From Candidatus Bathyarchaeota archaeon (lineage in GTDB: Archaea; Thermoproteota; Bathyarchaeia; TCS64), in NCBI GenBank assembly GCA_018396865.1, contig JAGTRB010000007.1, positions 1 through 64,000 of the forward strand: DNA of 64,000 nt, in the 5' to 3' direction. Positions 58,482-64,000 of the stretch are shown in pieces; position 1 is the first letter of the stretch; each line of letters starts with the position of its first letter. The position numbers were made by a program, and so were the translations under genes. The notes under the pieces were generated by a model, which saw only the letters and a list, made by a program, of their open reading frames with translations, made no database searches and had not been told where the DNA came from.

Positions 58482-59267
58482 ATGATAATACCCGGAAGAT
58501 TGTCCTGGACCGTTTTAACTATAATCTTCTCCGCATCAATGCTGGCCTTCCTTTATCTCTCTAAAAAGAGGATCTATGTGCCAAGGATCAGGATGCATCC
58601 GGGGGTTAAGGCGATCAGTGAGGCTATTGGAAGAGCCGTAGAGATGGGAAAACCGATAGCCTTCTCTCCTGGGATCGGCTCAATATATGATACTAAATAT
58701 GCTGGGGATACCGCCGCGGGCCTTACGATCCTGGACTTCGTGGCCAAGGAGGCCGTAAGAATGGGCGCCAGGCTGATAGTTGGGGTAGCCCCTCCGACAG
58801 TTCTACCGATAGCGCAGGAGATCGTGAGAACAGCATACCTGGCCCAGGGGAAGCCCGAGGAGTATATTGAGGAAGATACGGTTAGATTCTATTCACCCGA
58901 TCAATGGGGCTTTTCCTCAAGCTATGTGGGGATGATGCACAGGGAGAAGGTTGGTGCCAACTTCCTCTTCGGGGAGCATGCGGCCGAGGCAATGGTTATC
59001 GCTGAGAGTGGAGCCACCGTTGGGGCTATGCAGGTAGCGGGCACCACAAACGTGTATCAACTCCCCTTCTTCATCGTGGCATGCGACTATACCCTCATAG
59101 GGGAGGACGAATACGCGGCGGCGGCCTATCTCTCCCCCGATCCCGTTCAGAAAGGGATAGTCTTCGGCCAGGATATAGCCAAGATAATATGCGTCGCCCT
59201 AATAGTCGTTGGAGCCATCCTCTCCACATTTGGCATCGACCTAGTTTCGAGGCTTCTATCTATGTAG
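58482..59267 (+). CDS. Membrane operon protein 1 (DUF6754-like)
   Basis: A 261-residue protein. An N-terminal membrane helix (residues 8-26), a soluble domain (35-230) and a C-terminal helix (about 237-258). The soluble part is rich in small residues and conserved-looking turns: KPIAFSPGIGSIYDTKYAGDTAAGL, VGVAPPTVLPIAQEI, FYSPDQWGFSSSYVGMMHRE, NFLFGEHAAEAMVIAESGA, MQVAGTTNVYQLPFFIVACDY. The last half has a Rossmann-like feel. I think it belongs to the uncharacterised DUF6754 family. ATG 58482 has GAGGTG upstream. First gene of a four-gene operon; function unknown. Confidence 0.75.
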   Translation: MIIPGRLSWTVLTIIFSASMLAFLYLSKKRIYVPRIRMHPGVKAISEAIGRAVEMGKPIAFSPGIGSIYDTKYAGDTAAGLTILDFVAKEAVRMGARLIVGVAPPTVLPIAQEIVRTAYLAQGKPEEYIEEDTVRFYSPDQWGFSSSYVGMMHREKVGANFLFGEHAAEAMVIAESGATVGAMQVAGTTNVYQLPFFIVACDYTLIGEDEYAAAAYLSPDPVQKGIVFGQDIAKIICVALIVVGAILSTFGIDLVSRLLSM

Positions 59268-59278
59268 GAGGGATGTAG

Positions 59279-59911
59279 ATGAAGGAGATTTGGAAGAGGG
59301 CGGCCTCCGCGGCCCTCTTCATCTCAGCGCTTATACTCCTTGTGGAGTACTCATGGAAGGATGCTACACTTACGGCGATCTCGACGGAGCTGAATAACTG
59401 GGCGGTTGTCATAGGGGCCTTCGCATTAGGCCTCGGAGCCTATAGCCTAGTGATGAGGCATGGGAGAATAATATATCGCAGAGAATCGATGTGGCCCTAC
59501 AGCACTATCCTTCTAGTAACCATGATCACCTTCATAGTGGTGGGGCTAACCACTGGAAGTGTAACGAGCTTTCATTATAACTGGATATACACGGCTATAA
59601 TCCAGCCCGTTTCAAGCACCTTATATGGAATGAATGCATTCTTCATCGCCTCAGCCTGTTACAGGGCGTTTAAGGCGAGAAGCCTAGAAGCCCTTCTCCT
59701 CCTCCTTGCGGCTATATTCCTGATGTTTCTGAACGCGCCTATTGGAGGGGTGATCCACCCCGTCTTACCTATGATCGGCAAGGTCATATGGGACTTCTCA
59801 GGGGCGACTGGGATGAGGGCCATCCTTATCGGGATTGGTATAGGGACCCTCGCCCTCGGCCTGAGGATAATAATTGGGGAGGAGAAAACTCCATTGGGAG
59901 GGGCTGATTGA
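59279..59911 (+). CDS. Membrane operon protein 2 (polytopic, unknown)
   Basis: A 210-residue integral membrane protein with about six helices (ALFISALILLVEYSW, VVIGAFALGLGAYSLVM, TILLVTMITFIVVGL, ALLLLLAAIFLMFLN, MRAILIGIGIGTLALGL and one between). Short cytosolic ends are basic. I see no transporter or enzyme motif. It lies 11 bases after protein 1, and its stop overlaps the start of protein 3 by four bases, so translation is coupled. With protein 4 it looks like the membrane part of a complex. Confidence 0.75.
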   Translation: MKEIWKRAASAALFISALILLVEYSWKDATLTAISTELNNWAVVIGAFALGLGAYSLVMRHGRIIYRRESMWPYSTILLVTMITFIVVGLTTGSVTSFHYNWIYTAIIQPVSSTLYGMNAFFIASACYRAFKARSLEALLLLLAAIFLMFLNAPIGGVIHPVLPMIGKVIWDFSGATGMRAILIGIGIGTLALGLRIIIGEEKTPLGGAD

Positions 59912-60735
59912 TGTCGCTAAGAGAAGCTCTAAGGAGGGGCTATAAGCAGATCATCTACCTATGTCTCTTCATCGCTATCGCTGTACCTCTCGTCAACCCT
60001 ATAGGGCTTCCGGTTCCTATAGACAAGACGACTTTGGGAGTTTATAACAAGTTGGAATCTCTCAAACCCGGAGATGTTGCGGTTATAGGAAATACTATAG
60101 GAGCCGCCATATACGCCGAGGTCTATCCCCAGTACGTAGCCGTTCTCGAACACCTATTTAGAAAGGAAGGGGTGAAGATAATCCTGGTTGATCATGGGAC
60201 TGAGGCTCCCATATTCACCCAAAGAGCATTAAATGAGATCAATGCCTACAACCGAAAGAAGTACGGAGAGGATTTCGTTCATCTCGGATACATCGCCGGG
60301 GGCGAGGCCGCCATCGCGGGCTTGTGCAGAGACATCCACGGCCTTTTAAAGGTCGACTATTTCGGCAACCAGCTGACCGACCTGCCAATGATGAAGAATA
60401 TAGTCGACGCTAGAAACTACTCCGTCGTCCTCACCTTCACCGCCAGCGCCGACAGTCAGTTCTGGCTGAACCAGGCCTATGCGCCATATGGAACACCGGT
60501 AGCATTCGGCCTCACAGCCGTGAAGGTTCCTGACGCATATGCCTACTACACCGCTGGGCAGATATTCGGTATAATCGAGAGCCTGAAAGGCGCGGCTCAA
60601 TATGAGGTGCTTATCAAGAGGCCGGGGATGGCGGCGAAAGGCATGGACGCTCAGTCCCTGGCACACCTTCTCTACATAGGTCTACTGCTTCTATGTAATA
60701 TAACGTACTTTGTAGGAGGTAGAAAGAGATCATGA
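59908..60735 (+). CDS. Membrane operon protein 3 (DUF6754-like soluble domain with two anchors)
   Basis: A 275-residue protein built like protein 1: N-terminal helix (residues 14-33), soluble domain and C-terminal helix (about 252-270). The soluble part has GDVAVIGNTIGAAIYAEVYPQY, VKIILVDHGTEAPIFTQRAL, VHLGYIAGGEAAIAGLCRDI, RNYSVVLTFTASADSQFWL and YAYYTAGQIFGIIESLKGA. The strand-turn-helix pattern suggests a Rossmann-like fold facing one side of the membrane. Proteins 1 and 3 may be distant paralogues. No catalytic motif is obvious. Overlaps both neighbours by four bases. Confidence 0.75.
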   Translation: MMSLREALRRGYKQIIYLCLFIAIAVPLVNPIGLPVPIDKTTLGVYNKLESLKPGDVAVIGNTIGAAIYAEVYPQYVAVLEHLFRKEGVKIILVDHGTEAPIFTQRALNEINAYNRKKYGEDFVHLGYIAGGEAAIAGLCRDIHGLLKVDYFGNQLTDLPMMKNIVDARNYSVVLTFTASADSQFWLNQAYAPYGTPVAFGLTAVKVPDAYAYYTAGQIFGIIESLKGAAQYEVLIKRPGMAAKGMDAQSLAHLLYIGLLLLCNITYFVGGRKRS

Positions 60736-61412
60736 ATGGATTAGAAACCTTATCAATACTGTTATCGACCACGCTGATACTTCTAACATATACAATATTG
60801 TATAGGGAGAATCCGGCATTCAGATTGGCTGAGCATATAATGGTCGGCGCTACCGTGGGCCACGCCGTCGTCCTAGCTGTCTTCCAGGTTCGTGACCTGG
60901 CTTGGATAAAGTTCTATAGCGGCATTACAAAAGGTGTCACAGGGAGCCTCATCTACATTATCCCTATGATCTTGGGCGTGCTACTCTATTTCCAGTTCTC
61001 CTCCAGATACAGGTACATGTCTCGAGTATCAATAGCATTGATGCTGGCGGTCGGGCTCGCTTTATCCATAAGAGGCCTAATTCCAGTCAATGTGATCGGG
61101 CAGATAAAGGGGGCTCTAAGCCCGCTTAGGAGCATCGAAGCAGTCGCGTATCTGGTCGGCGTGGTCTGCGTGCTCCTGTACTTCGTTTATGAGGAGAGAA
61201 CATCAAGATTCGTTGGACCGCTGCCGAAGATAGGAAGGTATGTTTTGATGTTAACCATGGGCGCATACTTCGCGAATGCTATAATGGGGAGGGTCTCCAT
61301 CGTGATCGGAACGCTGAATACTGTTCTTGTGGCCCCAGCGTGGTACCTAATCCCAGTCGCCTTCCTCGCCATCCTCGCTGATGCCATAGCGAGGAGAAAG
61401 ACATCAAGGTAG
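60732..61412 (+). CDS. Membrane operon protein 4 (polytopic, unknown)
   Basis: A 226-residue membrane protein with about seven helices (LSILLSTTLILLTYTILY, VGATVGHAVVLAVFQV, LIYIIPMILGVLLYF, VSIALMLAVGLALSI, VAYLVGVVCVLLYFVY, YVLMLTMGAYFANAIMG, WYLIPVAFLAILADAI). The REN-PAFRLAEHIMVGATVGH start is the only distinctive stretch. It closes the operon, overlapping protein 3 by four bases. Two anchored soluble proteins plus two polytopic proteins suggest a membrane complex; the function is unknown. Confidence 0.75.
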   Translation: MNGLETLSILLSTTLILLTYTILYRENPAFRLAEHIMVGATVGHAVVLAVFQVRDLAWIKFYSGITKGVTGSLIYIIPMILGVLLYFQFSSRYRYMSRVSIALMLAVGLALSIRGLIPVNVIGQIKGALSPLRSIEAVAYLVGVVCVLLYFVYEERTSRFVGPLPKIGRYVLMLTMGAYFANAIMGRVSIVIGTLNTVLVAPAWYLIPVAFLAILADAIARRKTSR

Positions 61413-61556
61413 AGTTCAGATGACCGATTCAATTAGAGCTAAAGTAAGTAGCGCGGTCCGCGAGAAATCTAGCGATATGATGAGTTCGATTTAAAAAGAG
61501 TGTTTAGCCTCCCTTTTTATTCTTTATCGAGTCCTTTATTAGGAACTCGTTTATTT

Positions 61557-63224
61557 TCAATTTGTTTTTGAGAGGATTAGAGGCACCTTTGACTCTCCTA
61601 TAACCGATTTCAGCGTCATATTGCCCTCCAGTTTCCCCTCTAATGCTGCTAGGTTAAGCTCCACCTCATACTCTTCTGCACCCCAACCGATGTAGCCGTA
61701 CGGGACCTTGAATCTGGCCCTCCCCTTTACTCTTCCACGGTGGGCCTCGAAATCGGAGAGGGAGATTGCCTCTCCATTCAGATCTGTAACAGTGCCATCA
61801 TTTTCCCCGTAGATAGCCAATTTCATAGTAAAGTAACCATAGGGAATAACATAGTCCCCGATCCATAGCCCTCTAAGCTCTGCATTCTCATCTACCATTC
61901 GTTTATACTCAATATGCCTTCTATATACCTCGGTTTCTAGGTCGATCTGTTTTGCAAAGCCATTCTCATCAAACTCGAATGTTAACTCCATTCCATCGCT
62001 CTTACCCCCGTGAACGAGGAATCTCGCCTCGTCTATGGCCTCTAAATAAGCCTTAGCAGGCCCCATCTCCAGTATAAGATGGCCGGGCTCCGTTTTCACA
62101 TGAACCTCCTGAAACTCTCTGGTGTAAACGCCTAAAAGCCTACTCCAACTCTCTGGTATAGATTCTACCCTTATCGATTCAGGGTTGAAGTATAATGTTC
62201 CCCCCATGAGGAGATGTAAAACTTCCTTTGCTGGGGGCCTCCATCCCGTGTTGTCGTTGAAGTTGCAGAGGATCACAACCCCCGTCTTAACCTCTGGATA
62301 AAAGGCTACATGGGCAGTCCATCCCAGGTTTCCACCAGTGTGGGAAAGCATGGGCCTCCCGTAATACCAACTCCTCTTCCATGAAAGGGCATACCCACTT
62401 CTAGAGGCTCCCGCGCTGGCCTGGAGCCTATGCATCTCCTCTATGGTCTCCTCCTTCAAGATCCTTCTCCCCTTATAGTATCCACCATTCATCTGCGATA
62501 CTAGGAAGCGGGCTAGGTCTATGGCCGTGGAGAAGAGGGAGCCGCAGGGCTTCTCAGGCATCGAACCACCATACCAGGGTTTTACGGGCTCTGGAGTACC
62601 TCCCGGCCTCCTCGTGTATGGCTGGGCCATAAGCCTCTTAATTTGGGGCGTCTGCTCAAAGGAACTTGAATGCATCTCCAACGGCTTGAAAATCTCTTCC
62701 TCCATATATTTGGGGTAGGGCATGCCTGATAATAACTCGATGAGATAGCCTATTATGTTGAAGGCAGTGTTTGAATAGACTATCTCCTCATTAGGGGGGC
62801 GGACCGCTATGGCTGACTCCCTGATCATCTCCTTCAATGGGACCGCCTCTTCAGGGTTGAAGTAGATCGGGTCCACATGGACTGGGAGCCCTGATGTATG
62901 GGTTAGGAGGTTTCTGACCGTGGGTTGCTCTCTGAATCTGGTTCTGATCTTCACATCATCCATAAGGTCATTCACAGGATCATCTAGGTTGAGTTTCCCC
63001 CTCTCGACGAGTTTGAGGAGGCCTACAGCCAAGACGGGCTTAGAGACCGAGGCCACTCTATAGACCGTTTCGGCTGTAGCCGGGGTCGAGTTCGCCAGAT
63101 CTGCGAAGCCGAACCCCTTTGACCAGGCTATATTCTCCCCCTTCACTAGGGCCACGGATAACCCTGGGATCTGCCTCCTATTCATCTCCTCGACCAGGTA
63201 CCCCTCAATCTCTTCAAGAACCAA
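61557..63224 (-). CDS. Serine hydrolase of the beta-lactamase/penicillin-binding (class C) family
   Basis: A 555-residue protein. Catalytic motifs are SVSK (Ser-x-x-Lys) near residue 60, YSN (VYSNTAFN) and HTGG (LSHTGGNLGWT), as in class C beta-lactamases and D-aminopeptidases. Residues 1-340 are the catalytic domain; the remaining 200 form beta-rich lipocalin-like modules (ESWSRLLGVYTREFQEV, ELRGLWIGDYVIPYG). The frame extends to ATG 63338, but a TATA box lies at 63315-63324, downstream of that ATG, so the TTG at 63224 with GGAG five bases upstream is chosen. It probably hydrolyses peptides or esters; no signal peptide with this start. Confidence 0.85.
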   Translation of the reverse strand: MVLEEIEGYLVEEMNRRQIPGLSVALVKGENIAWSKGFGFADLANSTPATAETVYRVASVSKPVLAVGLLKLVERGKLNLDDPVNDLMDDVKIRTRFREQPTVRNLLTHTSGLPVHVDPIYFNPEEAVPLKEMIRESAIAVRPPNEEIVYSNTAFNIIGYLIELLSGMPYPKYMEEEIFKPLEMHSSSFEQTPQIKRLMAQPYTRRPGGTPEPVKPWYGGSMPEKPCGSLFSTAIDLARFLVSQMNGGYYKGRRILKEETIEEMHRLQASAGASRSGYALSWKRSWYYGRPMLSHTGGNLGWTAHVAFYPEVKTGVVILCNFNDNTGWRPPAKEVLHLLMGGTLYFNPESIRVESIPESWSRLLGVYTREFQEVHVKTEPGHLILEMGPAKAYLEAIDEARFLVHGGKSDGMELTFEFDENGFAKQIDLETEVYRRHIEYKRMVDENAELRGLWIGDYVIPYGYFTMKLAIYGENDGTVTDLNGEAISLSDFEAHRGRVKGRARFKVPYGYIGWGAEEYEVELNLAALEGKLEGNMTLKSVIGESKVPLILSKTN

Positions 63225-63314
63225 TCTCTCTCCACTTTTAATCAATCCACTAATTAAAAAAACTCTCCCAGCCCGGGTATCCAAACCACAGCAATTTATT
63301 TTGGAATAATTCGC

Positions 63315-63324
63315 TTGTATAAAT
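63315..63324 (-). promoter_or_regulatory. TATA box of the serine hydrolase gene
   Basis: On the minus strand ATTTATACAA is a good TATA element. Transcription should begin around 63290, which rules out the ATG at 63338 and supports TTG 63224. Confidence 0.45.
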
Positions 63325-63422
63325 CGCATGAACCTCATAAAAAATATGTATCTTAGAGATCTAGGATCGAAATATTAAATCGCCCAAATATCTGTTTTTA
63401 TTAATAATGGTTGTGAGTTTCA

Positions 63423-64000
63423 TCAAGTATACAAATATTCTATGCTCCCGTCTGGATAGATCTTCGCTCCGCTCCTCCTCGCGGTCCAGCAGTGGAAGTT
63501 TATTGCCACTGGGCATATGGCCGTATGGGTGCTAGCCATCTCAACCTTCACCGTCAGGGCTGTTGTGTCTCCCCCAATCCCCCCAGGGCCTATGCCCAGG
63601 GAGTTGACCTGTGAGAGAAGCTCCATCTCCATCGATGCAAGTTCCCGATCTGGGTTTATATCGGTCCATTCTCTGATGCTGATAGCTCTCCTACTCAGCT
63701 TGGCCGCTGTGTGGATCTGTCCTCCAATTCCAACCCCTATGGCCACGGGTGGGCATGGAATCCCTCCAGCCTCAACCATGCTCATGAGGACCAGCCTCCT
63801 TATGCCGGTTCCAGCTTCCCCAATCTGGCTCGGCGTGAGGACCTTCAAGACATTAACGAGCTCTGCGCCGCATCCCTTGAAGCTGATTATGAACTGCGCG
63901 TGGTCAATCCTTGGGTTGTAATCGATCTCCATGTCTGGTATCTCCACCCCAGAGTTGTCTCCCGAATTTTTCCTGGTGATGGGGTGGACCATGCTCGGCC
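63423..64000 (-). CDS. fumA: Class I fumarase/tartrate dehydratase alpha subunit, partial
   Basis: The gene enters from beyond the right edge; about the last 190 residues are visible. They contain FIISFKGCGAELVNVLKVLTP, GIGGQIHTAAKLSRRA, GPGGIGGDTTALTVKVE, THTAICPVAINFHCWTARRS and the terminal AKIYPDGSIEYLY, all typical of the N-terminal (alpha) subunit of 4Fe-4S class I fumarate hydratase or tartrate dehydratase. The cluster cysteine in SFKGCGAE is seen. The beta subunit gene would be expected downstream, but a different gene (the serine hydrolase) lies there. Fumarate is also the product of ArgH. Confidence 0.87.
   Translation of the reverse strand, partial: PSMVHPITRKNSGDNSGVEIPDMEIDYNPRIDHAQFIISFKGCGAELVNVLKVLTPSQIGEAGTGIRRLVLMSMVEAGGIPCPPVAIGVGIGGQIHTAAKLSRRAISIREWTDINPDRELASMEMELLSQVNSLGIGPGGIGGDTTALTVKVEMASTHTAICPVAINFHCWTARRSGAKIYPDGSIEYLYT

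Noticed and set aside
1-64000. CRISPR array or intact transposase/insertion sequence
   Set aside because: No regularly spaced direct repeats and no transposase domain were seen anywhere in the window.

Overview
The window is a stretch of archaeal chromosome. The evidence is an Orc1/Cdc6 initiator, RadA, a family B DNA polymerase, an archaemetzincin, a free-standing ThrRS editing domain, tungsten-type aldehyde:ferredoxin oxidoreductase, ferredoxin-dependent 2-oxoacid oxidoreductase, and TATA-box promoters with many TTG/GTG starts and AGG/AGA arginine codons. The gene mix (ScpB, Fae domain, AOR, POR, several DapA/FAH/ROK sugar-acid genes, many MFS carriers, no methanogenesis genes) suggests an anaerobic, peptide- and sugar-using member of the TACK group, most like a Bathyarchaeia genome. 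That placement is inference, not proof.

Layout. 1-3 kb: an MFS fragment, tRNA-Arg(GCG) with an antitoxin-like frame running into its 3' end, a broken Hjc resolvase and an MFS carrier. 3-6.4 kb: archaemetzincin, an endonuclease III-like glycosylase, a dUTPase-type enzyme and argH. 6.5-9.7 kb (minus): an MFS-FAH-ROK operon that looks like uptake and breakdown of a sugar or sugar acid. 10-13 kb: 2-oxoacid:ferredoxin oxidoreductase with a fused gamma-delta subunit. 13-19 kb: SAM hydrolase, scpB, an S9 peptidase, a DapA-Fae fusion and an MTAP-type phosphorylase. 19-23 kb: decaying DNA (an MFS gene with one amber codon, a degenerate second phosphorylase), a zinc-ribbon protein and another MFS. 23-29 kb: amidohydrolase, ComB-like phosphatase, AOR with its ferredoxin partner, and a membrane-fused spermidine synthase-like protein.

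29.4-32.5 kb is a gene graveyard around tRNA-Ser(GCT), with a multiply frameshifted archaeal integrase and truncated genes. Next to it, 32.6-39 kb holds an information-processing block: Orc1/Cdc6, a winged-helix protein, RadA, a RecA-fold paralogue whose ATPase site is destroyed, and a family B polymerase whose proofreading motifs have decayed while its polymerase aspartates remain. This block may be the working core of an integrated element or a specialised repair/replication module.

39-51 kb: FkbM methyltransferase, ThrRS editing protein, beta, biotin-carrier and delta-like subunits of a Na+-pumping decarboxylase, argF, a frameshifted AbrB-PIN toxin-antitoxin pair with a clear operator, a TGS GTPase with an altered P-loop, a tautomerase, tRNA-Ala(CGC), a pyruvate-kinase-C-domain protein, a beta-lactamase-fold hydrolase and an MFS. 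51-58 kb: an LsrF-like aldolase next to a DapA-family aldolase, an acyl-CoA ligase, a membrane-anchored periplasmic-binding-protein-like receptor in compositionally odd DNA, and an M42 peptidase. 58.3-61.4 kb: a four-gene operon of unknown membrane proteins behind a palindromic TATA/operator and a GC-rich structured leader. The window ends with a serine hydrolase and part of a class I fumarase/tartrate dehydratase alpha subunit.

The best candidates for undescribed biology are the Orc1-RadA-dead RecA-PolB block, the leader-controlled four-gene membrane operon, and the DapA-Fae fusion.
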